From the NCBI RefSeq assembly GCF_014192475.1, contig NZ_JACHXZ010000001.1, positions 1 through 64,000 on the forward strand: a stretch of 64,000 bases of DNA, in the 5' to 3' direction. The notes beneath the pieces were generated by a model that was not told the origin of the DNA, did no database searches, and worked only from the letters and a program-made list of their open reading frames with translations. Numbering within the stretch: position 1 is the first letter of the stretch; the number at the start of each line of letters is the position of its first letter. The stretch is from Simiduia aestuariiviva (GTDB lineage Bacteria > Pseudomonadota > Gammaproteobacteria > Pseudomonadales > Cellvibrionaceae). The translations under genes and the position numbers were made by a program. Positions 7,332 through 16,115 of the stretch are shown here, one piece after another.

Positions 7332-8005
7332 GTAAAGGAGCATCATCGTTGAAATCTCTTTCCAATCAAATAGACGAGATTTTGCTGGAACCAATGGTGA
7401 TTCCAGATGCTTTCGAAAAACTCTTCAGTTGGATTGAAAGGAATGGCTTCTACGAAGACACTGAAGATGGAAGGATTGGATATTTATATCCAATAAGCAA
7501 GCTTCGATCTGAGTGGGGCGATAATGAAAGACCAGGAGGGACTCTGGTAGAGTTTTACGCTGAGAAAGACAGCGATTTAATGTATTTCATAAATGAAGAA
7601 ACTAAAGGTCGACTTCGGGTCTTTGCCAGAACCGGTGGTGATGGATCAATGGCTGCGTTTTGGATTGACGATGAAGGGAATCAAAAAATTGTGCATATAG
7701 GCTCCGGCTCCGGTTCTATGCTTGCCTGTGTTTTGTGTGATAACCCTCTGGATTTTTTGAGGCTTATTGCTATCGGATACGACGAAATTTGCTGGAATGA
7801 CGAGTTTGAGTACACCCCTAGTGAAAGTTTCAAGAAAAACAATTTTGCGGTTCAGCCAAATCTAAAATTTCAAGATTGGCTGATTCAAGAGTTCCAAACT
7901 TCCATTCCAAGAAAGGCTATTGAAATAGTTAAAGAGCCTGCGGAATTTGGAGATAAAGATTCTAGCGATCCCTTCTGTAAGTGGTTGATCGAAAATGACG
8001 CATAA
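7328..8005 (+). CDS. SMI1/KNR4 (SUKH) family protein in a cassette
   Basis: 225 aa from the ATG at 7328 inside the attC box. A better ribosome binding site (AAAGGAG) precedes the TTG at 7349 (MKSLSNQIDE, 218 aa), which may be the true start. The segment FARTGGDGSMAAFWIDDEGN, then a Ser/Gly run and NPLDFLRLIAIGYDEICWND, is typical of SMI1/KNR4 proteins as I know them. Many SUKH proteins are immunity proteins for polymorphic or contact-dependent toxins. No toxin gene is adjacent, so this would be an orphan immunity-type gene. It is the last complete cassette before the RAYT element. Confidence 0.8.
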   Translation: MRKGASSLKSLSNQIDEILLEPMVIPDAFEKLFSWIERNGFYEDTEDGRIGYLYPISKLRSEWGDNERPGGTLVEFYAEKDSDLMYFINEETKGRLRVFARTGGDGSMAAFWIDDEGNQKIVHIGSGSGSMLACVLCDNPLDFLRLIAIGYDEICWNDEFEYTPSESFKKNNFAVQPNLKFQDWLIQEFQTSIPRKAIEIVKEPAEFGDKDSSDPFCKWLIENDA

Positions 8006-8029
8006 CAAACAGCTCAATCAAAATCACAA
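7999..8029 (+). other. Truncated attC site 17
   Basis: The sequence CGCATAACAAACAGC has the opening box of an attC right after the SMI1-type gene. The matching GGCGTTA box is missing because the RAYT unit begins at 8030. This marks where the array was interrupted. Confidence 0.7.
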
Positions 8030-9318
8030 GGACAGCCACATTTAAAAATCACTCTTCAAATTCATTAAAAAATGGGCGCATGACTTGCATCCACTTCAGT
8101 AATCAGCTGTTTTGAACGCGCAATGGAATTTGAATTGCTAAAAGGGCAATCTCAGGACGTCACGAAACCCCGTGATCGGTAGGAATAATATTGAGTAGAT
8201 ATTGTGTCCGCTTCAGCTAAGCAATCGGCAATTACTGAGCCCTGGGATTCGCTGATACCCCAATTTATGACATGCTTGCTTCAGCTTATAGACCCCGCCA
8301 ACCAATCCCTTAAATCGACTTTCAAACTGTGTAGCACTGTAGATCCAATGCTTAGGATCTATGTTGAGCCGCTCCAAAATTGGAGGTAGTTCTGCGTCGA
8401 TAGCACCCCGTTTGTTTACGCGTATTTGCTTGCCTGTCCAATCCAGAAGTTCCAGATAGTCGGTTAATCGAAAAGGTAATCCGGCGGGCATATCCTGCCT
8501 GGGGTTTCCCACAAAGGGTCTGAGTGATTTTGGCTGTTGCTGGTGATGATTGGGGCTGTGGGCGCGTTTGGCTTTAGTGATGCGCTGTTTCGCGCTAGTG
8601 TAATCTGACTGCTCCGGTGTCTTTGCCATTTTCGCTCTGATGGGATTTAAGTCTACATAGGCCATGCAGGCGGCTAACGCTTTTTCATCTAGCAGTGCTT
8701 GGGATTTGAAACGGCCTTCCCAGAAACGGCCGGTGCATTGATCCTCATGATTTGCCTCACGCGCTATAGCTTCATTTATCTGGCGCATAAACCAGCTGAT
8801 ATCCGCAAGTCGGTTGCGCCACACGTCCACACAGGTCTTCAATACATCGCGTTCGGCCTGTGTTAGTGATTTTCCTTTGATGTGGCGTTGACTAAATAGG
8901 TTTCCTTTGAAAAGCATATGCCAGCGTTGAATCACCTCTTCCGTTGTCCACGCATCAGATTGCGCGGCATCGATCTCTAGAACTAGGTGGTAGTGATTGG
9001 ACATGACGGCATAGGCACATACATGAATTGCAAAGATCTGCGGCAAGGCGAGAATTTTGTCTTCTATCCATTGTCGCCTGTGTTCAAAGTTATTGCCTTG
9101 AGAATCTATGCCGCATAGAAAGCTTCTGCGCACGCAGCGCGAGACGATATGGTAATAGGGCGTTGTGGCTGCATCTATCAGTTGCTTGCGCGGCTTAGTC
9201 ATCCTTGATCTCCGGCTTGTTGAAGTGCATTTATAGCGAACAAACGGCGTGTCGCCCACGGTCTATTAGTATGGTTTTAGGCTTGCGGTTTAATGATAAC
9301 TGCTTATGATGGATGTCC
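8030..9318 (-). mobile_element. RAYT unit, left copy (1289 bp)
   Basis: This block matches 58744-60032 in inverted orientation over its whole length. Its ends are imperfect inverted repeats: GGACAGCCACATTTAAA on the left, and on the right GGATGTCC, whose complement reads GGACATCCATCATAAGC. Between them lies one tyrosine transposase gene. A small hairpin, TCACG paired with CGTGA (about 8160-8175), sits downstream of the gene. I see no target-site duplication. The flanks differ from the right copy, so the borders can be read directly from where similarity stops. Confidence 0.88.
8213..9202 (-). CDS. REP-associated tyrosine transposase (Y1_Tnp / IS200-like)
   Basis: 329 aa from the ATG at 9202, which has GGAG and AAGGA just upstream; the frame opens 19 codons earlier without a better site. 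The HUH motif is NHYHLVLEI (His70, His72). The likely catalytic tyrosine is Tyr182 in AYVDLNPIRAKM. GRFWEGRFKSQALL is also typical of this transposase family. RAYT proteins cut and rejoin single-stranded REP hairpins. The protein differs from the copy at 58860 at only seven positions that I counted. It is longer than short RAYTs (about 165 aa) but normal for the long gammaproteobacterial form. Both copies look intact. Confidence 0.92.
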   Translation of the reverse strand: MTKPRKQLIDAATTPYYHIVSRCVRRSFLCGIDSQGNNFEHRRQWIEDKILALPQIFAIHVCAYAVMSNHYHLVLEIDAAQSDAWTTEEVIQRWHMLFKGNLFSQRHIKGKSLTQAERDVLKTCVDVWRNRLADISWFMRQINEAIAREANHEDQCTGRFWEGRFKSQALLDEKALAACMAYVDLNPIRAKMAKTPEQSDYTSAKQRITKAKRAHSPNHHQQQPKSLRPFVGNPRQDMPAGLPFRLTDYLELLDWTGKQIRVNKRGAIDAELPPILERLNIDPKHWIYSATQFESRFKGLVGGVYKLKQACHKLGYQRIPGLSNCRLLS

Positions 9319-9474
9319 TAGTAAGAAGAGCGTGAGTCTTAACTTATTCGTTGGCGAAAAATACGCTCAACACTAAAAAGGTACATTTATAACCATACAA
9401 ATTTAGCCTGTATAGCGACGCTGGGATCGAGGCCCGCTACACTCGGCTGCTACCAAAGGCGTCAAAGAAAACCA

Positions 9475-9945
9475 ATGAAAATTTCGTATTTAGCTGACAA
9501 TCCTAAAGATGCCAAACTGATAGCGAAGTGGTACTTCGATGAATGGGGGCACACCATTCCCTCAATTACTGAAGAAATGGTTCTTAAAAAAGTGTCCTTA
9601 AAGGCAAAAAATCGCATTGATTTTCCTTTGATAATTACTATCCATGAAAATCAGGATTTAGTAGCTGCAGCCGAGCTTAAATTTCGTGAGCACATAGATT
9701 ACCCCCAATACGAACATTGGGTGGGTGGGGTGTACGTGGTAAAAAACAAGCGCGGCAAGGGTTATGCAAAGGCGCTAGTATCTAAGGCACAGGAACATGT
9801 TGCGGCCTTAAAGATTGAGCACTTGTATCTTCAGTGCGAAGATCACAATAAAGGGCTGTATGAAAAACTGGGCTTCAAGCCCATTCACGCAGCAGTGCAC
9901 AACGGCGTTGAAACTACAATTTACGTTTATAAAGCAACCACTTAA
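9475..9945 (+). CDS. GNAT family N-acetyltransferase
   Basis: 156 aa. The central region WVGGVYVVKNKRGKGYAKAL holds the acetyl-CoA pyrophosphate-binding motif (R/Q-x-x-G-x-G/A: RGKGYA). LYEKLGFKP follows, the usual motif near the C-terminus of GNAT enzymes. Substrate unknown. It lies just beyond the RAYT unit, in the same direction as the left array, and the sequence before it (CTACCAAAGGCGTC) and after it (CTTAACGAGGCGCC) loosely resembles attC boxes. It could therefore be a former cassette with decayed recombination sites. Function call firm, cassette origin speculative. Confidence 0.85.
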   Translation: MKISYLADNPKDAKLIAKWYFDEWGHTIPSITEEMVLKKVSLKAKNRIDFPLIITIHENQDLVAAAELKFREHIDYPQYEHWVGGVYVVKNKRGKGYAKALVSKAQEHVAALKIEHLYLQCEDHNKGLYEKLGFKPIHAAVHNGVETTIYVYKATT

Positions 9946-9968
9946 CGAGGCGCCCGACATCGCCAGCA

Positions 9969-10001
9969 ACACTGGCAGGACACTGGCAAGACACTGGCAG
10001 G
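9969..10001 (+). repeat. 11-bp tandem repeat, three units
   Basis: ACACTGGCAGG, ACACTGGCAAG and ACACTGGCAGG follow one another between the acetyltransferase gene and the MarC-type gene. Confidence 0.8.
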
Positions 10002-10069
10002 ACAAGTGTATCGGAAAGGCGACACTGTAACCCAACTTAGCCGCTGCAACCCAATTTGATAGGTGACGC

Positions 10070-10684
10070 ATGGTTGAAAAGTTTCTACAAGATGCGCTAA
10101 TTATCTGGGCGACCATTGACCCGATTGGCACAATGGCTATATTCGTCTCCATTACCGCTGAATTGAGCGCACAAGAACGTCAGCAAGCTGCAAAGCGAAC
10201 TGTTCTCTATGCAGGAGCAGTATTGATAGGTGCCATTGTTATAGGGCAGCTTCTACTGACCGCAATGGGAATTCGCTTGATTTCGCTTCAACTAGGCGGC
10301 GGGATTATCCTATTCCTGTTCGGCCTCCAAATGATTTTCGGCGCGCCCTATCAAAAGTTGAAACAAGATCCCAATCACGATATGGCGGTATTCCCACTTG
10401 CCATTCCAGGTACGGCAACGCCGGGCGCCATTTTGGCCGTCATACTATTAACTGACAATCATATTCATCCTATCCCGGTGCAGGTTGGAACAGCACTAAT
10501 TACTATCGCAATATTGTTTGTAACGTGGCTGTTGTTAAGCTTTTCGCAAAAAATTCTCAGCGTGATAGGTAATGCGGGTGCAGCGATTCTGACAAAAGTG
10601 ATGGGTATGATTTTGGCGGCGCTATCGGTTGAATTGGTGATGAATGCCATTGGTGTAGAGCAGTGGCTCAAGGCCACGTCGTAA
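10070..10684 (+). CDS. MarC family integral membrane protein
   Basis: 204 aa with six hydrophobic segments. The start WATIDPIGTMAIFVSITAEL and the middle segment GGGIILFLFGLQMIFG, then FPLAIPGTATPGAI, are characteristic of the MarC (UPF0056) family. These are inner-membrane proteins of unclear transport function; despite the name, a role in antibiotic resistance is not established. Length is normal. Start ATG at 10070. It is transcribed alone on +; the neighbouring amidohydrolase is convergent. Confidence 0.92.
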   Translation: MVEKFLQDALIIWATIDPIGTMAIFVSITAELSAQERQQAAKRTVLYAGAVLIGAIVIGQLLLTAMGIRLISLQLGGGIILFLFGLQMIFGAPYQKLKQDPNHDMAVFPLAIPGTATPGAILAVILLTDNHIHPIPVQVGTALITIAILFVTWLLLSFSQKILSVIGNAGAAILTKVMGMILAALSVELVMNAIGVEQWLKATS

Positions 10685-11051
10685 TCGCGCTAGCAAGAAG
10701 TTAGGCTAATCGAGCAAGGGCGTTCAATTTGGCAGCACTTATTCTGTTAGCACTGCTTGGCACATTCCCTGTAGGTGAGCGACGAACAGTTACAGTCTTG
10801 GGCGCCGCTTGACCCTACGTCCATTCTAGCAGTCAATTAAATTAAGCCGGCACCAACGATTCCATTGGGTCGCTAAATTAAGGACTGTATCAATCAAGTG
10901 AGTATGTGCAAACCGAAGTGCACGCGATTTTCGTTGCACTTCGGCTGAGGAAAAAACAATGATCCAACTGCCAGCAGTTGCAATGTTTAGCAGAACATCA
11001 TATTTATGACAGGCGAATGAAGATCAACTCTTACCTGCCAAGGAATCATGT
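10685..11051. other. Intergenic region with a 10-bp-stem hairpin
   Basis: 367 bp between convergent genes, with no credible gene. A perfect stem CCGAAGTGCA / TGCACTTCGG lies at 10913-10944 with a 12-base loop, followed by GCTGAGGAAAAAACAA rather than a T-run. It could be a weak terminator for either gene, or a repeat. Confidence 0.5.
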
Positions 11052-13097
11052 TCACTGTGGTAAATACACCTTGGGCTTTTCCGTAAACGGCCGAATACCA
11101 AACTCGGGATACACGTCGGTGGGAAAATAGTAGCGTCCATCGCTCGCCACCAATGAAATGGTTTTTATTGCTTTAATGTCTTGGGTTGGATCGCCAGGCA
11201 CCAAGAAAAAGTCTGCCAGCTTGCCAACTTCAATACTGCCTAACTCATCGCCATAGCCCAAATACTTAGCCATATCGTAAGAACCGCGGCGCACAGCCTC
11301 GGCTGGGGTCATGCCAATTTGAGTGAACAATTCTAACTCGCGATGCAATTTAAATGCCCCGCCCATGTCGGTGCCCGGCACAATAAAAATGCCGCGCTTA
11401 TGCATCAGGCTCAGAGTTTCGATAATTTTATCAAACGCCTGAAGGTAGGCTTGATCTTCTTGCTCATCGGCGACATTTAATAGGGCAACTTTGGCGTCGC
11501 GCTGCACGCCGATGGGCATGTGGTCCACATAGTCGCGCATGTCCCGGCGCACTTCACCGTTGCGGCCAGTCAGGCCGAACTCATGGATCACCATGGTTGG
11601 GTCCACGGCAATGTTTTTACTCACCATCGTATCCAGGGTTTTTTGAACCGCCGGAGCATTTAAATCCAAATCTACAAAACGCTTCATACCGGTTATGCGA
11701 AACAGCGTGCGCGTATCTTCTTTGCGGTCCAGCACCCAACTCAGCATCACTTGATTAATATGCGTAATTTCATCGTAACCTGCGGCAATCATTTCATCGG
11801 CTTTAGAAAAAGCAGGAATATGGCCTGCTACGCGCATGCCGTGCTTTTTGGCCTCTGCGGCCATGGCCGGCACCCAGTCGCCATTGATTGAACTGTATAT
11901 TTTAATTTGATGATAGCCACCACGCGCCGCATAGTCGTTGACAAGCTGCACGGCCTGCTCTTGACTACTGGCCTTTTCGCCGGTCGCACTGCTGAATTCG
12001 CTGTCGCCTTCAATAAATCCGCTTTTGGTGATGCGCGGGCCGATAATCTGGCCGCTGGCTATTTTCTCAATCAGCGGTTCGATAACGTCGATTTCGTTGC
12101 CCATATCGCGCACCGACGTCACGCCGGCCAACACATTAAAAATGGCGTGGTCGTCGCTCATGTGGCCGTGCATTTCATACAAGCCTGGAATCAAAGTGCC
12201 ACCTTGGCCGTCGATGATCACTTCGTTTTTACCGCGCGTGTTAGGTGAATCAATGGCGATGATTTTATTGTCACGAGTCAATACTGACTTTGGTTCGCTT
12301 AGGCTGAGCGTCTGCGGTTCAAATATACGCACATTGACAATGCGTACGGGCCGATCAAAATCATGGGTCATGCGCTTGGCAATATTTTCGAAACGGCTGG
12401 CATTGGCGCTAGTGGCAAACTCGCGAAACAGCTGGTCGTTTTGCTCAAAGCCAGTTTTCGCCAACACAAAGCGAGGCGATATACGTGCAATCATTTCGCC
12501 TGTTTGAGAAAACACTAAATAGTCCGGTGCTAATTCAATACCACTTAGGGCGTAGACAACGCCCGTTTTTGTGCCATCCAATGATTGCAGCGCAATTTCG
12601 CCCATTTTTTTCAGGCTCAACTCGCCACTGGGCAATGCTGCCATGGTAGATGTTTTGTTTTTGAGCATGGCATTTGCGTAGATAAAGGGTGCGTAGACGC
12701 TGGCATTTTGCGCTACGTAGATAGCCGAGTCGGCATAGCCTGCGCGGCCCTCGCCGGCGGCAGAGCGCCATTGCGCAACGCCTGCGTCGTTAACAAATGT
12801 CTCGTCTATTTCGTTGCCAAAGGTGGTATTGCCCACAATCTGCCACTGCTGGGGAATACCCTGTGAGTCCAACTGAACAGTCTCCTGGGTCTCTGGGCCC
12901 CGACCGTTATTGCTGATCTTCATGGCGATCTCAACGCGATTGCCCTGTTCTGTGACATTTACGTAGCCCACGTTCGAGCCGCCATAGAGCGCCACAAAGG
13001 ACGTTGTGCTGGCATTATCTGGTGAGTGCTGTGACGCCTGCTGAATACAGGCGGCAAGGCCGAGAGAGAAAAGCAGTATGAGTAGGTGGCGAACCAT
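11052..13097 (-). CDS. Amidohydrolase family lipoprotein
   Basis: 681 aa from the ATG at 13097, preceded by AAGGAAA; the open frame upstream has no signal sequence and is discarded. The N-terminus MVRHLLILLFSLGLAAC is a lipoprotein signal peptide. The C-terminal half is an amidohydrolase barrel: GLYEMHGHMSDDHAI has the metal-binding HxH, KIYSS supplies the bridging Lys region, AGHIP and ITHINQ supply His ligands, and PGTDMGGAF the catalytic Asp. GELGSIEVGKLADFFLV-like text near the end is typical of imidazolonepropionase/Xaa-Pro dipeptidase-type amidohydrolases. The first 300 residues are a separate uncharacterised beta-rich domain. The likely substrate is a peptide or cyclic amide in the periplasm, but specificity is unknown. 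Confidence 0.87.
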   Translation of the reverse strand: MVRHLLILLFSLGLAACIQQASQHSPDNASTTSFVALYGGSNVGYVNVTEQGNRVEIAMKISNNGRGPETQETVQLDSQGIPQQWQIVGNTTFGNEIDETFVNDAGVAQWRSAAGEGRAGYADSAIYVAQNASVYAPFIYANAMLKNKTSTMAALPSGELSLKKMGEIALQSLDGTKTGVVYALSGIELAPDYLVFSQTGEMIARISPRFVLAKTGFEQNDQLFREFATSANASRFENIAKRMTHDFDRPVRIVNVRIFEPQTLSLSEPKSVLTRDNKIIAIDSPNTRGKNEVIIDGQGGTLIPGLYEMHGHMSDDHAIFNVLAGVTSVRDMGNEIDVIEPLIEKIASGQIIGPRITKSGFIEGDSEFSSATGEKASSQEQAVQLVNDYAARGGYHQIKIYSSINGDWVPAMAAEAKKHGMRVAGHIPAFSKADEMIAAGYDEITHINQVMLSWVLDRKEDTRTLFRITGMKRFVDLDLNAPAVQKTLDTMVSKNIAVDPTMVIHEFGLTGRNGEVRRDMRDYVDHMPIGVQRDAKVALLNVADEQEDQAYLQAFDKIIETLSLMHKRGIFIVPGTDMGGAFKLHRELELFTQIGMTPAEAVRRGSYDMAKYLGYGDELGSIEVGKLADFFLVPGDPTQDIKAIKTISLVASDGRYYFPTDVYPEFGIRPFTEKPKVYLPQ

Positions 13098-13196
13098 CGT
13101 GATTTCCTTACCTGTTGGCTTTATGGGTACTGATACTAGTGCATTTTTGCGCAGAGTAGTAACGGCACTGAAATATTCAGGCTTCACAAACTGCCA

Positions 13197-13226
13197 TAAA
13201 AAAGCCGCGCAGGGGCGCGGCTTTTT
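13197..13226. terminator. Bidirectional terminator downstream of ppc
   Basis: Stem GCCGCGC / GCGCGGC with A-run before and T-run after, so it works for ppc on the - strand and could also insulate the amidohydrolase promoter. Confidence 0.85.
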
Positions 13227-13265
13227 AGTTCACGTTACACTCACTCACAATTTTCGAGTAATTTA

Positions 13266-15884
13266 CTAGCCAGTATTGCGCATACCCGCAGCAATGCCGG
13301 TCATGGCCACCATCAATGCGCGGTTGCAATCACTCACCTGATTGTCATCGCCATTGGCGCGCACGCGCGCCAGCAATTCAATCTGAGCGAGGTGCAAAGG
13401 CACTAAGTAGCTCTGCCGCACATCCAGTGATTGCTGCCCCCACGCATCGCGCTCCAGCAAGCGTTGCTGACCCAAAAATTCCAGCAGGGTTTCAACATCG
13501 CCCGTCAATTGATCGCGCAATTCCCTGCCCATGGGCCGCAGAGACTCTTCAACCAAGCGCGCGTCGTAGAGCGCAGAAATTTCTGTGTTGGCTTTGCTGT
13601 ACACCATTTCCATCATGGCGAGTCGCGAACGGAAAAACGGCCACTGCTGTTGCATGTCTTTCAGCAGCGCCGCCTGATCTTCGTTCAATGCCGCCTTCAA
13701 TGCGGAACCAAAACCGAGCCAGCTGGGCAATACCAGACGGTTTTGGGTCCAGGCAAAAATCCATGGGATAGCGCGCAGGGATTCAATACCACCCGACGAC
13801 TTGCGCTTGGCGGGTCGGCTACCCAACGGCAGCTGCCCCAATTCTTGCTCGGGCGTGGCTTGACGAAAATAGCGCACAAAATCCGGCTGCTCGCGCACGT
13901 AGCTGCGATAAGTGGCGCAGGCACGATTGGCCATGCTATCCATCAATGCGCGCCACTCGGGCTTGGGCTCCGGCGGCGGCACTAGCATCGCCTCTAAGAT
14001 GGCCGATGCGTACAACGATAAGCTGCGCACGGCGAGCTTTGGCATACCAAATTTGTAGCGAATGGTTTCGCCCTGCTCGGTGACCCGCAAACCGCCCGCC
14101 ACAGACCCGGGCGGTTGCGACAATATCGCGCCGTGGGCGGGGCCGCCGCCACGGCCGATGGTGCCGCCGCGCCCGTGAAACAGTGTCAGCCGCAAGCCTT
14201 CCTGTTGGTGCAATTTAATCAATGCATCCTGTGCGCGGTATTGCGCCCACGAGGCCGCCAACACGCCTGCATCTTTGGCGGAATCGGAGTAGCCAATCAT
14301 CACGTACTGATGGCCGCAGCGGCGGTCTTTGTAGCCGGGCATGGCGAGCAGATCAGTCATCACCTGCTCAGCGTTGTCGAGATCGTCGAGCGTTTCAAAC
14401 AAGGGCGCAACGGGCAGTGGCTTGCGCACGCCGCAGGCCTTTTGCAGCAGCTCAACCAACAATACATCGGAGGGCTGACTGGCCATAGAAATAATATAAA
14501 TGCCGAGCATTTCCGCTGGGGCTTCGGCTATTACCGCTACGGTATCCAACACTTCTTTGACGTCGGCCGACGGCGCCCACTGGCTCGGAATGAGCGGGCG
14601 CGGATTGTTTATTTCCGCCTGTAAAAATGCCTGCCGCTGCGCTTCACTCCACGCCAAATAATCACCCAACCCCAAGGCCTGGGTAATTTCACCCAACACC
14701 TCATCGTGGCGCTCGGAGTGCTGGCGAATGTCTAATCGAATGAGCCCGATACCAAAACACTGTATGCGGCGAATGACATCCAACAGATAGCCGCGGGCGA
14801 TGGCGCGCAGACCACAGTCCATCAAACTGCGGTAGCACAGGTGCAGCGGCGCCAACAATTGCTGGGCCTCGGTCAGCACCGGGGCGCGACTGTCGGCCAC
14901 ACTGCCAGTGCGATAGAGCGCGTCCATTTGCTCGGCCGTGCTCGCCAATAATTTGCGCAGAGGTCGAATGATTTCGCGGTAGGGTTGCTCGGAAGTTTTG
15001 AGCGCCTCCGGCAATGCCGCGATCAATTCTGGGCTGGCCTTCATCATGGACAGCTCCATAGAGAGCTGCTCCAAATCGCGGCCAAACAACTCGGCGCCCT
15101 TGGCGCGCGACATGGCGATGACCTGACGGGTGAGCTTGGCCGTCACGAAGGGATTGCCGTCGCGATCACCGCCCATCCACGAACTCATGCGCACGGGCGC
15201 TGCCGTTAACGGCAGCGGTTCACCGGTGTAAGTTTCCGCCTGTGCATCCAGGTCGCGCATAAATTTTGGCAGCGCGCTCCAGAGCGAATCTTCGATCACC
15301 GCCAAGCCCCAAGAGGCTTCATCAACGGGCGTGGGGCGCACGCGGCGGATGGAGTTAGTGTGCCAATCTTGGGCCATCAACTCTTGAATGCGACGCCTAT
15401 CAGCCTCGTCCCCACGGCGCAATTGCGCTTCGATTTTGCGGTATTTGTGAATCAATGTGCGGCGCGTCACCTCGGTGGGGTGAGCCGTTAATACCAAGTC
15501 GATATTGAGCGCCTCAACGGCCGCTAAAAACTCCGTCTTGCCCCAGCGTTTGCCGTCAAACTGCTCGCGCAAGCTGGCAAAGGGATCGGGGCGATCGATC
15601 AGCGTGCGCGCCTCATCCGATACGGTGTAAATTTGCTCGGCAATGTTGGCCATATTGAGAAATTGACTGAATGCGCGGGCGATGGTGAGTAGGGTTTCGT
15701 CATCGGCGCTGCCAATTTTTTCCATCAGGGCCTGCAACGCGGCACGGTCGCCGGCGTCGATGGCTTTGCCTTGCAATCGAATAGCTTCGATCAAGTCCAA
15801 ACACGCGGGGCCCTTGTCATCTGCGATGGTCTGCCCCAATAGGGTGCCCAGCGCTTTCACTTGATTGCGCAATGCGCTCATCAT
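13266..15884 (-). CDS. ppc: Phosphoenolpyruvate carboxylase
   Basis: 872 aa, near the usual bacterial length of about 880. It carboxylates PEP to oxaloacetate, an anaplerotic reaction in the cytoplasm. The active-site histidine lies in VLTAHPTEVTRRT (His135). The second signature FHGRGGTIGRGGGPAH and the glycine loop GSVAGGLRVTEQGE are present. WIFAWTQNRLVLPSWLGFG and the C-terminal end MRNTG, which carries the allosteric/catalytic tail, are intact. Two adjacent ATGs start the gene; AGGAG lies five bases before the first and eight before the second, so 15881 may be the actual start. Transcribed alone, divergent from mnmH. Confidence 0.97.
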   Translation of the reverse strand: MMSALRNQVKALGTLLGQTIADDKGPACLDLIEAIRLQGKAIDAGDRAALQALMEKIGSADDETLLTIARAFSQFLNMANIAEQIYTVSDEARTLIDRPDPFASLREQFDGKRWGKTEFLAAVEALNIDLVLTAHPTEVTRRTLIHKYRKIEAQLRRGDEADRRRIQELMAQDWHTNSIRRVRPTPVDEASWGLAVIEDSLWSALPKFMRDLDAQAETYTGEPLPLTAAPVRMSSWMGGDRDGNPFVTAKLTRQVIAMSRAKGAELFGRDLEQLSMELSMMKASPELIAALPEALKTSEQPYREIIRPLRKLLASTAEQMDALYRTGSVADSRAPVLTEAQQLLAPLHLCYRSLMDCGLRAIARGYLLDVIRRIQCFGIGLIRLDIRQHSERHDEVLGEITQALGLGDYLAWSEAQRQAFLQAEINNPRPLIPSQWAPSADVKEVLDTVAVIAEAPAEMLGIYIISMASQPSDVLLVELLQKACGVRKPLPVAPLFETLDDLDNAEQVMTDLLAMPGYKDRRCGHQYVMIGYSDSAKDAGVLAASWAQYRAQDALIKLHQQEGLRLTLFHGRGGTIGRGGGPAHGAILSQPPGSVAGGLRVTEQGETIRYKFGMPKLAVRSLSLYASAILEAMLVPPPEPKPEWRALMDSMANRACATYRSYVREQPDFVRYFRQATPEQELGQLPLGSRPAKRKSSGGIESLRAIPWIFAWTQNRLVLPSWLGFGSALKAALNEDQAALLKDMQQQWPFFRSRLAMMEMVYSKANTEISALYDARLVEESLRPMGRELRDQLTGDVETLLEFLGQQRLLERDAWGQQSLDVRQSYLVPLHLAQIELLARVRANGDDNQVSDCNRALMVAMTGIAAGMRNTG

Positions 15885-16115
15885 TTAACTCCTGCGAATC
15901 TTGCGATTCTTACCTGTGACTTTAGTCGCCCTCTAACGGGGCTTTGGGATGGGAATGGATGCACCGCCCATTCAAACGCAAACCGGCTATGCAGTCAGCG
16001 CCGCGGCCATTGTAACAGCGCGCCCACAAGATCGCATGGCCGTCACTGCGCACCGTGTAGCTGGCACCGAGCGCAGGGGTTCAGTAAACTTGCGCCCTCA
16101 CAACCGAGCCGACCT

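Larger units (their letters stand above)
1..8029 (+). mobile_element. Left integron cassette array (no integrase in view)
   Basis: At least 16 cassettes lie head to tail on +. Each has a short orphan gene or a non-coding body, followed by an imperfect palindrome that begins with a TAACAA box and ends with a GCGTTA(T/G) box. This is the architecture of integron attC sites, closest to Vibrio VCRs. The genes are visibly more AT-rich than the core that follows. Most have no promoter or terminator of their own. No integrase gene or attI is seen, so the array either starts left of the window or is an integrase-less attC cluster. The distal end is cut by a RAYT element at 8030. Confidence 0.93.

Noticed and set aside
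8213-8389. Short + frame in the transposase region
   Set aside because: Antisense to the transposase and present in mirrored form at the second copy for the same reason.
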